Shown here piece by piece: positions 18,301 through 27,116 of a stretch of DNA of 64,000 nucleotides. The first letter of the stretch is position 1, and every line of letters starts with the position of its first letter. The position numbers and the translations under genes are program-made. This stretch comes from an uncultured Ruminococcus sp. (lineage in GTDB: Bacteria > Bacillota > Clostridia > Monoglobales > Monoglobaceae), in assembly GCA_902760955.1 (NCBI GenBank), contig CACWIG010000003.1, forward strand, positions 1 to 64,000, read 5' to 3'. Below the pieces are notes generated by a model that saw only the letters and a list, made by a program, of their open reading frames with translations, did not search any database and was not told the DNA's origin.

Positions 18301-20504
18301 TTAATAAAGCAATACAAGAAGGATTTGTTAGCGAAACAGAAGTTGCAGCTAAAATCAATGCAGCTAAATTGGATTACGAGCGAACACTTCAAAGTGCTAT
18401 TAACAATGCACAATTAGGCGATCCTGTAAAAACTGTAATCAGTGTACCCGAAAGGATTAACATAAGCGAGCGGTTCCTTAAAGGTATGGAAGTTGAAATT
18501 AGTGCCATAGTCTATGATGCTGATGTAAAACCTAAATTAGATAATTTGTTGGGAACAGACCTTATTGAAATGGTAGGGGCAAGCAACATAAAGACTGCGT
18601 TTGACTCAGCTAAAGTCAGCTATCTGCAAGATATTCAGTTAGCGATTGAGAATCCTGACAATAGTGTAGGTGACACTATTTCGATTGAAATAAAAGTTGA
18701 TGTTACCAAACTTTTGCTTGAAGGTTTAAGTGCAAAAATTGAAGATTATAAGTATGATAGACTTAAGAAAGATGGCTATATACAGGAGGCGCTTATAGCT
18801 GTTGTTGGTGAAGAAACATTAAAAACAGCAGTTAATGGTGCAATTAGTGCATATAAGGATGCTATTGATGCTGCGCTTGAAAACAGTAGCCAAACATTAA
18901 CCAATGAAATTTCAATTGATGTTGATGTTAATGTAAACAAAATCATTCTTGTGCAAATGGAAACAAAGATTTCTGACATATCGTTTGATGATGTAAAAGA
19001 TTATGAGGCTATAAAGAACATATTGGATTCAGGTCTTATCGACAAAACTACACTTGAAGGTGCATTCAAAGATGCAAGAGATGCATATGCCGCTAAGGTG
19101 TCTGAGGTTGTTAATGGAACGCCAACTACTCTTGATAACGAGGTTGCACTTGAAGTAAAGGTTAATATGGTTGACCTTATCATAAAAGCTCTTGGTGATT
19201 GGCTTACAGATAAAACATATGATGATGTGAAAGACAAAATTAATGTTGATTCTTCAATTGAGGAAGCTCTTGGTGATAAGCTCGAAGAAGAAGTTAATAA
19301 AGCACTTGATGAATACCGTAAACGCATTAAAGATATCAATGACGGAAGAAGCACAAAATTTGACACTTCTTATACGTTGACCATAGATATAAATATTACT
19401 GAGCTTGTAATTAATGGTTTAATCGGAGAACTTGACCCTCTTACATATGCTGATATTAAAGATGATCTCGGAGAGGATATGGTTAAACTTTTAGGAGATG
19501 ATTATCTCAGCGATCAGTTTGACATTGTTAAGAAAAATATGATTAAGGGAATTGAAGAAGCAATTGACCCTGAATCAGATAAAGGGTTAACAGGCGATAT
19601 CTTCCGTTTAAAACTCGGACTTGATGTATATAGCTTGCTTTTGAAGCAAATAGATAAGCAAATTGGCAATATGAGTTATGGTTTAGTCAGCGATAAAATT
19701 CCTGAACAAATCAAGAAAGTGCTTGGCGAAGAAATTATCAAAGCTCAATACGACAAGGTAATTAATGATTTTGGAGCACGTGTAGATGATGCTGTTGCTG
19801 CTATAGAGCGTGGTGATGCTGAAGTTATTCTTGATTGTACGTTAAGGATATCTATTAATCTCATTGATGAAATTATAAAGCCATTATATGAAAGATATTT
19901 GGCAAAAGCAGAGGATAAGCTTGGCACGTATTATACAGAAAACGAATACCTTGTGGCTATTAAAGAACTCTTAACCCCTGACAATCTTCTTGATGTAGAT
20001 GGAGTTGCTACCGATGAACTTTCGGGATACAAACTCAGGGATTATGATGATTACTATGATATCTTAGAAAAAGTAGTATTGTTAAGCGATAAAGCTATAA
20101 CTCAATTCTCGACAGATGTATCGAGTGAAAAGAAAGAAGAACTTGTATCAACTTATGTAGATTTAAGTTATGATTATTATGACAGAATAGTTGAATTAGC
20201 AAGGACGGCTCTTACCTACATTGACAAAGTTGAAATAGATATTGACTCAGTTCTTCCAAGCAGAGAAGCAATGGAGGAGAAAAAGCAGAGCATCAAGGAT
20301 AACGCAGTTCTGATTGTTAAAAATCCTGATTTGACAGCTAAGGAAGCGTTTGAAAAAGCATTTGAATATATTGATGTTATTGACGGACGTGACGGAATAG
20401 AAATAAGTGCGAATGCTACCTGGGGTAATTTTGTAATTACAATCAAAAAAGCTGAGGAAACAATAACAATCAAAAACAGAACGAGTATCCCTGAAATAGA
20501 ATAG
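15396..20504 (+). CDS. Giant SLH surface protein with two families of tandem repeats
   Basis: The 1,702-aa secreted protein starts with a signal peptide ending AVA. Numbering below counts from the in-frame ATG two codons upstream. Three SLH domains (~36-85, 95-143, 157-207) carry LTRAE, ITREE and ITRAE motifs for binding pyruvylated cell-wall polymer. Next are a beta-helix-like segment (215-310), a poly-Ser linker (~323-334) and a short beta-repeat domain (~337-430). Seven repeats of 63-68 aa follow, keyed by (D/E)(I/F/L)FGG at 511, 575, 642, 710, 778, 845 and 908. Then come seven repeats of ~77 aa starting near 1021, 1101, 1177, 1255, 1331, 1407 and 1484, and a 200-aa tail. I do not recognise either repeat. 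ATG 15396 is preferred to 15390 by RBS spacing. Confidence 0.85.
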   Translation: MKKIGRRILSLVLVVCMIAPSIIAVAKESKIEKFTDFPDDWSTQAVTAAVNNGLLHGYDDNTIRAEGLLTRAEMATVINNAFGAVIKADISAYKDVSPDAWYYDEIAKGVNMGTFIGAGDGYMYPDNPITREETFVVIARALVLSDEDTTSLDKFTDKSSVSSWAINAIAALAARGYVNGDEASRVTPNNNITRAEFATLMDNIVKKYYSAEGTYTGTIDGSVMINVGGVTLSNMVINGDLIIGDGVHTGEIRLENVKINGRIIVRGAQKPGKIYIIRSSVRDGVVVNNVNGTVYFDNYQSEVIFKNMLSNTPAEFKKPSSGGGSSSSSSSSRNKLTVTFVLATDLSGNPTNTKVYKVSKGKTLKEQMGEDFVMPTANITYTQDRDSTNEYSHDVSQTGWFSEGRNEYTTDTKIESDVTLYPGWKDFSAKVKTERFNVQGFNGIDISTYYEPNGRVIDAATDLVFANRGRVIKSLSLAEDKVFERPEIQRFITPDKQIKMTNLDMSFKDIFGSTANFKSLFQTQIDEAMKTVPESMRADVEAKIDEALVQIAEKKVWNLRQNNTIGINMPLRDIFGGADSLRTMLKDATDGALESVPDSMRDQIQDELDNVIEFIVASEPNESLDKDKYTNIEDRLALNEFFGGKDDFADMLKTEAEGVITSNVPANMQDDVRTALYEVIDDLAGKTVWDINATYATKGISTSITLSELFGGEAAFAQMMKKELDAAIVNINDEVLKAQIKNNVGSVIDVLANKTEWSLNDVDGKTTINIKKSVPEILGGVEAMQSLIKGEINGKLADVPEGVKNHVTTPIYSAVDTLVGKNQWQVDDPEGKTDVQIGITLDDIFGGDGEFADAVNGAIANDISVLSDDNKAAINGAIDNIAAAGHWSKNSPEGNVNLKFEIYLSDVIGNDRLGTLEGLAVGDDNRAVIDAIRNGSEFSVTNENKDFVQNYLLTAIQSATVEVTTIPEINKAIQEGFVSETEVAAKINAAKLDYERTLQSAINNAQLGDPVKTVISVPERINISERFLKGMEVEISAIVYDADVKPKLDNLLGTDLIEMVGASNIKTAFDSAKVSYLQDIQLAIENPDNSVGDTISIEIKVDVTKLLLEGLSAKIEDYKYDRLKKDGYIQEALIAVVGEETLKTAVNGAISAYKDAIDAALENSSQTLTNEISIDVDVNVNKIILVQMETKISDISFDDVKDYEAIKNILDSGLIDKTTLEGAFKDARDAYAAKVSEVVNGTPTTLDNEVALEVKVNMVDLIIKALGDWLTDKTYDDVKDKINVDSSIEEALGDKLEEEVNKALDEYRKRIKDINDGRSTKFDTSYTLTIDINITELVINGLIGELDPLTYADIKDDLGEDMVKLLGDDYLSDQFDIVKKNMIKGIEEAIDPESDKGLTGDIFRLKLGLDVYSLLLKQIDKQIGNMSYGLVSDKIPEQIKKVLGEEIIKAQYDKVINDFGARVDDAVAAIERGDAEVILDCTLRISINLIDEIIKPLYERYLAKAEDKLGTYYTENEYLVAIKELLTPDNLLDVDGVATDELSGYKLRDYDDYYDILEKVVLLSDKAITQFSTDVSSEKKEELVSTYVDLSYDYYDRIVELARTALTYIDKVEIDIDSVLPSREAMEEKKQSIKDNAVLIVKNPDLTAKEAFEKAFEYIDVIDGRDGIEISANATWGNFVITIKKAEETITIKNRTSIPEIE

Positions 20505-20511
20505 TAAACGA

Positions 20512-20550
20512 GTTAAGAAATGGGTGAAATAACTTCACCCATTTCTTAAC
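20512..20550 (+). terminator. Stem-loop after the giant SLH gene
   Basis: A perfect 17-bp stem (20512-20528 with 20534-20550) with a 5-base loop starts 8 bases after the stop codon. No T-run follows, so it may end or stabilise the message. Confidence 0.65.
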
Positions 20551-20583
20551 TGAGATTAGCCCTCCTTGTATGTGTTATGCATC

Positions 20584-20761
20584 TGTAGGGGACGATGCCC
20601 ACATTGTCCCGTTCATTGTTCCGCAAAACCGAAATAATTTTAATGAATAATTGCCCAAGGCCCATACGGTTGCCAAGCCCAACCGCAATGAAAAAATTAT
20701 TTCGCTTTTATGCGGTTGCATAAATCGTATTTGTGTAGGGGACGATGCCCACATCGTCACG
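20584..20761. repeat. Repeat cluster upstream of the second SLH gene
   Basis: Two direct TGTAGGG units of a GACGATG class (20584-20611 and 20734-20761; GACGATG-CCCA-CATCGTC in the second) flank the structured core at 20630-20704. The interval between the two SLH genes is otherwise gene-free. The second hairpin ends 28 bp before the next start codon. Confidence 0.65.
20630..20704. repeat. Structured repeat core, copy 3
   Basis: The outer stem is CGAAATAATTTT with AAAATTATTTCG, the inner hairpin CGGTTG-CCAAGCC-CAACCG, and the conserved string TGCCCAAGGCCCATA lies between. The loop CCAAGCC is identical in all three copies while the stem changes in paired fashion. Confidence 0.6.
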
Positions 20762-20788
20762 AAAAATAGATTTAGAAAGGACAAAATT

Positions 20789-21913
20789 ATGAAAAGAATT
20801 TTAAGTATTTTACTTGCGGCAACATTAATTTTTACCGCTGTCGGAACTGCATTTGCAACCGAAGACGGCACTGAAACCAAAAATGAAATTGTTTTCTCTG
20901 ATGTTAATGAGGATACTCCTGGTGCCGAAGCAATTAAAAAACTTGTAAATGCAGGAATTATTAATGGATATGGTGACGGAACATTCGGACCGAACAACTT
21001 TCTTACCAGAGCAGAACTTACAAAAATGGTAAATCTTGCTTATGGTTATACTGAGCCTGCAGACGAAAACTTTTGGGACGTTACCGAAAGTGATTGGTAT
21101 TATGACCAGGTGCTTATTGCAAAAAAAGCAGGTTATATCGTAGGCTTTGAAGATGGTAGCTTTGGCGGAGAAAGACCGCTTACCAGAGAAGAAGTATGTG
21201 TTGTTATAAATCGCTGTGTTGAATTGATGCCGCTTGATACGGGAATTACAATAAGTGATGAAGTGTCTGATTGGGCAGTGGAAGCCGTAAACAAAGTAGT
21301 TTCTAACTTCCTTATGCCATTAGGTGAAAACAATACTTTCCGTGCTACCGAGAATATTACAAGAACAGAGCTTGCACAGGTTGTTTCATACTTTGTAAAA
21401 GAAGAAACACCTGAACCTGCTGACAAGCCTGATACCAGCGGCGGTAGTGGCAGTGGCGGTGGCGGCAGCAGCAGCGGCGGTAGCAGTGGTGGTAGCAGTG
21501 GTGGCAGCAGTGGTGGCAGCAGTGGTGGCAGCAGTGGCGGTGGCGGAGGTGGAGGTTCTACTCCATCTACAAAACCTGATAATAAAGAAGTGGTAACATA
21601 TCTTAATAAAGTAGTTACTGAAGTTAACTCAATTAGTGGCTTAACAGGCACTGAAAAAACTGTCCTCAGTCCTGTTGTTGCTGGAATAAATAAGGCACTT
21701 GCCAAAGCTGATAAGGTTAAAATCACAACGGAATATGTTGAAGTGTTATGTAAAAATGAGATTAAGGAAGCAAAAGATGCATATTATAGTATGGATAAGG
21801 ATCAACAAGACAGCTTTGTAAGCAAAATTGTTAACGATGTTGATACAGATACATTGCAGTTCTTAATTAATTTCTTTATGCCTGATGCGGATATTGATTT
21901 GGATTCGAAATAG
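20789..21913 (+). CDS. SLH surface protein with Gly/Ser-rich linker and small C-terminal domain
   Basis: This 374-aa secreted protein has a signal peptide ending AFA (~residue 23). Three SLH domains follow (~35-85, 94-145, 153-203, with FLTRAEL, LTREEV and ITRTEL). Next is a 40-residue Gly/Ser linker (217-257) coded by near-identical GGTGGCAGCAGT repeats, then a ~110-aa helical domain of unknown type. The ATG at 20789 has AGAAAGGA upstream and gives the signal peptide; an upstream in-frame extension runs back into the repeat DNA and is rejected. It may display its C-terminal domain on the cell wall beside the giant SLH protein. Confidence 0.85.
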   Translation: MKRILSILLAATLIFTAVGTAFATEDGTETKNEIVFSDVNEDTPGAEAIKKLVNAGIINGYGDGTFGPNNFLTRAELTKMVNLAYGYTEPADENFWDVTESDWYYDQVLIAKKAGYIVGFEDGSFGGERPLTREEVCVVINRCVELMPLDTGITISDEVSDWAVEAVNKVVSNFLMPLGENNTFRATENITRTELAQVVSYFVKEETPEPADKPDTSGGSGSGGGGSSSGGSSGGSSGGSSGGSSGGSSGGGGGGGSTPSTKPDNKEVVTYLNKVVTEVNSISGLTGTEKTVLSPVVAGINKALAKADKVKITTEYVEVLCKNEIKEAKDAYYSMDKDQQDSFVSKIVNDVDTDTLQFLINFFMPDADIDLDSK

Positions 21914-21973
21914 AGATGAACTAACAATCTCTAAAATCCACAAAGATTGATGTGCAAATAGTGTAAAATAATC

Positions 21974-22022
21974 CTCCTTGGTGAAAATTATTGTTAAGAT
22001 AATTTTTATCAGGGAGTTTTTT
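21974..22022 (+). terminator. Intrinsic terminator
   Basis: CTCCTTGGTGAAAATTAT pairs, with G-U pairs, to ATAATTTTTATCAGGGAG and is followed by TTTTTT. It lies 60 bp after the SLH gene. Confidence 0.8.
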
Positions 22023-22088
22023 GTGTGATAATGTCAAAAAGGCTGTTAATAACTACGTCATTTTAACATATTTTTAAAGGATTAATTC

Positions 22089-22117
22089 TTGACATAGCTG
22101 AAGTTTTCCTATATACT
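22089..22117 (+). promoter_or_regulatory. Sigma-A promoter of proS
   Basis: TTGACA (22089-22094) and TATACT (22112-22117) are spaced by 17 bp. The leader to the start is only about 40 bases, too short for a T-box. Confidence 0.8.
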
Positions 22118-22158
22118 TATATTAAGTATATATACCATTTGGAAGGAATGAATTTAAG

Positions 22159-23595
22159 TTGGCTGACAATAAGAAATTAGTAGAAGAAATCACACCTATG
22201 GGCGAGGATTTTGCCCGTTGGTATACCGATATAATTAAGAAAACACAGCTTTGTGAATATTCAAGTGTTCGCGGTTGTATGGTGATACAGCCATACGGCT
22301 ATGCAATATGGGAGAATATTCAAAAGGGTCTTGATGCAAGATTTAAAAAGACGGGCGTAGAGAATGTGTATATGCCTATGTTTATTCCCGAAAGTCTGTT
22401 GCAGAGAGAGAAAGATCACGTAGAGGGTTTTGCTCCTGAGGTTGCGTGGGTTACTCACGGCGGAAATGATGAACTTCAGGAAAGACTGTGTGTAAGACCT
22501 ACCTCTGAAACACTTTTCTGCGAACATTATTCAAATATAATTCGTTCATACCGCGATTTGCCTAAGCTGTATAATCAATGGTGCAGTGTTGTTCGCTGGG
22601 AAAAGACCACAAGACCTTTCCTCAGAAGTATGGAATTTTTATGGCAGGAGGGGCATACTGCTCACGCAACGGCTGAAGATGCACAGGAACGCACAATTCA
22701 GATGCTCAATGTATACGCTGACTTCTGCGAAAAGGAGCTTGCTATTCCTGTTATCAAAGGACAAAAGACGGAAAAAGAAAAGTTTGCAGGCGCAAACGAA
22801 ACATATACAATAGAGAGTCTTATGCACGACGGCAAGGCTTTACAGTCAGGAACAAGCCATAACTTTGGCGATGGCTTTGCAAAAGCGTTTGGTATTCAAT
22901 ACTTAAATGACAACAATGAGCTTGCGTATGTTCATCAGACATCCTGGGGAATGTCAACACGTATTATTGGTGCAATCATTATGGTTCACGGCGATGATGC
23001 AGGACTTAAACTTCCGCCGAGAATTGCTCCTACTCAGGCTGTTATCGTTCCCATTGCACAGCATAAGGAGGGTGTTTTAGATGCCGCAGGCAAGCTGTAT
23101 GAAAGACTTTCCGACAAGTTCCGTGTTAAACTTGACGACAGCGACAAGTCACCTGGCTGGAAGTTCAGCGAATATGAAATGAGAGGTGTTCCTGTTCGTA
23201 TAGAATTGGGACCTAAGGATATTGAGAAAAATCAGGCTGTATTGGTCAGCAGATTTGACAGAAGCAAAACATTTGTTTCGCTTGATAATATCGAGGAGGA
23301 ACTCAGTAATCTCCTTGATAAAATACAACAGCAGATGTATGATGCCGCTCTCCAGAACAGAGAGAGCAAGACAAGCAGTGCTGTTTCATATGATGAATTT
23401 AAGAGCATCATAGAGGAAAAGGGCGGTTTTGTCAAAGCTATGTGGTGCGGTGACGAGGAATGTGAAAATAAGATAAAAGAAGACACAACCGCTACCTCAA
23501 GATGTATACCTTTTGAGCAGGAAGAACTTTCCGACAAGTGTGTATGCTGTGGAAAGCCTGCTAAAAAGATGGTATATTGGGGTAAGGCATATTAA
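22159..23595 (+). CDS. proS: Prolyl-tRNA synthetase, short (archaeal/eukaryotic-type) form
   Basis: The 478-aa class II synthetase charges tRNA-Pro. Motif 2 ([26 protein letters not shown]) and motif 3 ([17 protein letters not shown]) are clear, the editing insertion of long bacterial ProS is absent, and the C-terminus has the Cys-rich domain ([18 protein letters not shown]) of the short form. It begins with TTG at 22159; GGAAGGA is 11 bases upstream and no in-frame ATG is better placed. It has its own promoter. Confidence 0.96.
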   Translation: MADNKKLVEEITPMGEDFARWYTDIIKKTQLCEYSSVRGCMVIQPYGYAIWENIQKGLDARFKKTGVENVYMPMFIPESLLQREKDHVEGFAPEVAWVTHGGNDELQERLCVRPTSETLFCEHYSNIIRSYRDLPKLYNQWCSVVRWEKTTRPFLRSMEFLWQEGHTAHATAEDAQERTIQMLNVYADFCEKELAIPVIKGQKTEKEKFAGANETYTIESLMHDGKALQSGTSHNFGDGFAKAFGIQYLNDNNELAYVHQTSWGMSTRIIGAIIMVHGDDAGLKLPPRIAPTQAVIVPIAQHKEGVLDAAGKLYERLSDKFRVKLDDSDKSPGWKFSEYEMRGVPVRIELGPKDIEKNQAVLVSRFDRSKTFVSLDNIEEELSNLLDKIQQQMYDAALQNRESKTSSAVSYDEFKSIIEEKGGFVKAMWCGDEECENKIKEDTTATSRCIPFEQEELSDKCVCCGKPAKKMVYWGKAY

Positions 23596-23633
23596 TATTT
23601 GATTTAAAGTTATTTTGAAGGGAGTGCATATAA

Positions 23634-24494
23634 ATGTGGTGGCAAAACTTTATTCATAGTGCAATAAATCAGTTGTCCTTGTTCAGAGTTAATGATATCA
23701 TAGATATTGCACTCGTTTCTTATATAGTATATAAGGCTCTTAAGTTTATAAGAGATACACGTACAATTCAACTGTTAAAGGGAATTGTGCTTGTAATTGT
23801 AGTGACTCAGGTCAGCTATTTTGCAAAGCTCAACACTATGTACTATATTTTAAGCAACTTTTTGCAGATGGGTGTTATTGCGTTGTTGATTGTGTTTCAG
23901 CCTGAACTCAGACGTGTGCTTGAACACGTGGGTAGAACAACAGGGGAGAAGTTATTTGTATCTCATAACGAGTTCGGCGCAGAGGCATTGCAGGTGCTCA
24001 GAGAGGTTTCCAAGGCGGCACAGGCTATGTCTGATACGAGAACAGGAGCCTTAATAGTAATTGAAAATAAGGACAATATTGACAGCTTAATAAGTTCAGG
24101 GGTGGCTATATCCGCAAAGGTTTCAAGTCAGCTCCTTGAAAACATTTTTGTTCCCGATACGCCGTTGCACGATGGTGCCGCCGTTATCAGAAATCACAGG
24201 GTTGAGGTGGCAAGCTGTGTATTGCCTCTGTCGCAAAATCCAAAGATAAGCACATCTTACGGAACAAGACATCGCGCAGGCATTGGAATTTCAGAGGAGT
24301 CGGACGCAGTATCAGTTATTGTATCAGAGGAAACAGGTAAGATTTCTGTTGCTTACAAAGGCGATTTTACCACAGGATATAATGAGGATACTCTCAGAAA
24401 GAAGTTGATTGATTTAATCAGCATAAACGAAAATGACAGAGATGCAAAGGGCAAATTCAAAATGCCGAGTCTCTCTAAAAGGAGGCATAACTGA
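23634..24494 (+). CDS. cdaA: Diadenylate cyclase CdaA (membrane-bound)
   Basis: CdaA joins two ATP to c-di-AMP, the signal for K+ and osmotic control and cell-wall balance. Three N-terminal transmembrane helices (~15-85) are followed by the DAC domain with the catalytic DGA (LHDGAAVI) and RHR (GTRHRAG) motifs. Length is 286 aa. Its stop overlaps the start of cdaR by one base pair group (CTGATG). Confidence 0.95.
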   Translation: MWWQNFIHSAINQLSLFRVNDIIDIALVSYIVYKALKFIRDTRTIQLLKGIVLVIVVTQVSYFAKLNTMYYILSNFLQMGVIALLIVFQPELRRVLEHVGRTTGEKLFVSHNEFGAEALQVLREVSKAAQAMSDTRTGALIVIENKDNIDSLISSGVAISAKVSSQLLENIFVPDTPLHDGAAVIRNHRVEVASCVLPLSQNPKISTSYGTRHRAGIGISEESDAVSVIVSEETGKISVAYKGDFTTGYNEDTLRKKLIDLISINENDRDAKGKFKMPSLSKRRHN

Positions 24495-25444
24495 TGAAAA
24501 AGTTTCTTGCATCTGACAATGCATTAAGAGCGATTTCGGTATTGATTGCCATTATAATATGGATGTATATTACCATAGTAATGAACCCGACAATTGAGGT
24601 TACAGTCAGAGATTTGCCCATTCAATTTGTCGGTCAGGAGGAGCTTGCTTCAAGAGGCCTTGCTGTTATAAGCGAGTCTGTGACAACTGTTAATGTTAAA
24701 ATTAAGGGCAACAGAAAGAAGATGGGCAACAATGATATGAAGTCCATAATCGTCAGGGCTGATGAGTCCGTTATTACTTCAGAGGGAACACAATCTGTTC
24801 CGATTGAGGTTATTGTGCCTTTTGAAAGTCAAGGGATTAGCTCGCAGAGTCATTATTCGGTTGATGTTAAGGTTGAAGAACTCGTTGAAAAATCTTTGGA
24901 CATTGAGGTAGACCGCAAAGGAACTCTTGCACAGGATTATGCGGCAGGAGATATTAAGGTTGAGCCTGAAAATGTTACTGTTAAAGGACCAAAATCTGCT
25001 GTTGAAAAAATAGGCAAGGCGGTAGTGACCCTCAACTTCAATGGTGAGGATGTGGATATAGATACAGAATTACCCATTGAATATCTCGGGGCAGACAATA
25101 AGGAGATTTCGTCATTAGATGCGATTTTAACACGTATAAGTTCATCTGCCAACAAGGCTAAAATACATTGCCCTGTTCTGAAAACAAGAAAGATTGATAT
25201 AAAGGCGAACTTTGGTTATCAGACTTTGCCTGAAGATTTTTCATACAAGATAGAGCCTATGTCTGTATATGTTTACGGCGATAATCACAATGCCGCAAGC
25301 ATTATGGAAATCCGCACAGAGGAAATACATTTAGATAAGCTCTTGGACAACCGAAAGGTTAAGGTAAAGCTGAATGTTCCGAATGACGTGAAGATTATCG
25401 ATGATATATATGAGGTTGAAATATCTGTAGATGAAAATAAATAA
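24494..25444 (+). CDS. cdaR: CdaR, YbbR-domain regulator of CdaA
   Basis: CdaR is a membrane-anchored extracellular protein that modulates CdaA. One N-terminal transmembrane helix (residues ~11-32, ALRAISVLIAIIIWMYITIVM) is followed by about three to four YbbR repeats, each with the VxxKGPKSxVxxI-like pattern (for example VTVKGPKSAVEKI). Length is 316 aa. The start codon overlaps the cdaA stop. Confidence 0.92.
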   Translation: MKKFLASDNALRAISVLIAIIIWMYITIVMNPTIEVTVRDLPIQFVGQEELASRGLAVISESVTTVNVKIKGNRKKMGNNDMKSIIVRADESVITSEGTQSVPIEVIVPFESQGISSQSHYSVDVKVEELVEKSLDIEVDRKGTLAQDYAAGDIKVEPENVTVKGPKSAVEKIGKAVVTLNFNGEDVDIDTELPIEYLGADNKEISSLDAILTRISSSANKAKIHCPVLKTRKIDIKANFGYQTLPEDFSYKIEPMSVYVYGDNHNAASIMEIRTEEIHLDKLLDNRKVKVKLNVPNDVKIIDDIYEVEISVDENK

Positions 25445-25459
25445 AATCAGGTGAGATTG

Positions 25460-27010
25460 TTGCAGATAGTTATAAATAACATTAAATTACCGATTAAACA
25501 TAACAACGATATGGTAATAACGGCCGCACGAGAAATTGTGCGGTCTAATTGCATTTCGGCAAAAAATTATAAGATATATAAGCAGTCCATTGATGCAAGA
25601 CGAAAAAACAACATACACTATGTCTATTCGGTAACGGCAGAAACATCTGATAAAATAACCGAAAGTAAGGATATAGCCATATTAAAAGCGGTGTCAGACC
25701 TTGATGTTACTAAAAAGACTATAAAGGGCAGACCCGTTGTTGTAGGAATGGGTCCTTGCGGACTGTTTGCGGCTTATGTGCTTGCCTTGTCGGGCAATCC
25801 GCCGATTGTACTTGAAAGGGGCAAACCCGTAGCAGAGAGAGAAGAACTTGTGAACAAGTTTTGGAGAACGGGTGAACTTGACAAAAATTCAAATATTCAA
25901 TTCGGCGAGGGCGGAGCAGGTACATTTTCGGACGGAAAATTGAATACAAGGATAAGTGACCCAAGACAGAGATTTGTGTTAAAAACCTTTACTGACTTTG
26001 GTGCACCTGAGGATATTATGTATAAGGCAAAGCCTCATATCGGCACAGATGAACTAAAAAAGGTTATTAAGAATATGCGAAACAAGCTGATTGAGCTTGG
26101 TTGTGATATTAGGTTTGACTCTTGTGTTACGGATATTATTATAGAGGACAACAGGATAAGCGGTGTAGAGGTAAATGGCGGAGAGGTTATTACCTGCAAT
26201 GATTTGATTATGGCCATAGGCCACAGCAGCCGTGATACTTATGAAATTATTACAAGACACAGAGTTGCAGTTGAGCCAAAACCCTTTGCTGTGGGTGTGA
26301 GAATTGAACATTCACAGAAGTTTATAGACAGATTACAGTACGGCAGGATTGAAGGCTTGCCGCCTGCTGATTACCGCGTTGTATATAACGGAAAGGACAG
26401 AAGCTGTTATTCATTTTGTATGTGCCCGGGCGGAACTGTAGTAAATGCGTCAAGTGAGGACGGAATGTTGACAGTAAACGGAATGAGTGAACATCTGCGT
26501 GACGGAGAAAATGCCAACAGTGCGCTTGTTGTTTCGGTAAGGCCATCAGACTTTGAAAAAGGTCTGCTGGGCGGTGTTGAATTTCAAAGAAAGTACGAAA
26601 GGCTTGCCTTTAAGTTGGGCGGCGGTGACAATCGTGCACCTGTTCAGTTGGCGGAGGACTTCATCAAAGATATGCCGTCACATCAAATAAGAGATGTTGC
26701 CCCAAAAGTGACAAGCGGATATACACTTGCAGAACTCAAGAATTGTCTGCCGATATTTGTGTGTGATACCTTAAAAGAGGGATTGTGCGACTTTGAAAGG
26801 CGTATACACGGCTTTTCGACAGGCGGTGCTGTTCTTACGGGAATAGAGGCAAGAACGTCAGCACCTATCAGAATATTGAGAAACGAAAATTTACAGAGCA
26901 TAAATGTTGCAGGGCTTTACCCGTCGGGTGAGGGGGCAGGCTACGCAGGCGGAATTGTGAGTGCGGCGGTTGACGGCATAAAATCTGCTCTTGCTGTATT
27001 AGCTATATGA
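25460..27010 (+). CDS. FAD-dependent oxidoreductase of the COG2509 type
   Basis: This 516-aa flavoprotein has no known substrate. An N-terminal domain (~1-85) precedes the FAD-binding site VVVGMGPCGLFAAYVLA (~95-110). NIQFGEGGAGTFSDGKLNTR (~145-165) is a hallmark of the family, and the FAD-closing segment GLYPSGEGAGYAGG lies near the end. TTG at 25460 is favoured because AGGTGAG lies just upstream; a GTG at 25451 overlaps that RBS. It is inserted between cdaR and glmM; the promoter at 27011 then drives glmM. Confidence 0.85.
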   Translation: MQIVINNIKLPIKHNNDMVITAAREIVRSNCISAKNYKIYKQSIDARRKNNIHYVYSVTAETSDKITESKDIAILKAVSDLDVTKKTIKGRPVVVGMGPCGLFAAYVLALSGNPPIVLERGKPVAEREELVNKFWRTGELDKNSNIQFGEGGAGTFSDGKLNTRISDPRQRFVLKTFTDFGAPEDIMYKAKPHIGTDELKKVIKNMRNKLIELGCDIRFDSCVTDIIIEDNRISGVEVNGGEVITCNDLIMAIGHSSRDTYEIITRHRVAVEPKPFAVGVRIEHSQKFIDRLQYGRIEGLPPADYRVVYNGKDRSCYSFCMCPGGTVVNASSEDGMLTVNGMSEHLRDGENANSALVVSVRPSDFEKGLLGGVEFQRKYERLAFKLGGGDNRAPVQLAEDFIKDMPSHQIRDVAPKVTSGYTLAELKNCLPIFVCDTLKEGLCDFERRIHGFSTGGAVLTGIEARTSAPIRILRNENLQSINVAGLYPSGEGAGYAGGIVSAAVDGIKSALAVLAI

Positions 27011-27039
27011 TTGACAAAAATACAAAAGTAGCATATAAT
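27011..27039 (+). promoter_or_regulatory. Consensus sigma-A promoter of glmM
   Basis: TTGACA (27011-27016), 17 bp, then TATAAT (27034-27039): a full consensus match beginning directly after the stop codon of the oxidoreductase gene. Confidence 0.85.
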
Positions 27040-27116
27040 TATATTTAGAATATTGTAATATTTTGATATATGATTTAATCATATGTTAAATTAAACAGTT
27101 CGGAGGAAATATAATT

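Noticed and set aside
21133-21726. 197-codon antisense frame with a long proline run
   Set aside because: It is the reverse of the Gly/Ser linker repeats in the SLH gene; repeat DNA keeps the opposite strand open.
22089-22158. T-box leader before proS
   Set aside because: Only about 40 bases separate the promoter from the start, too short for a T-box, and no GGTGG-like motif is present.
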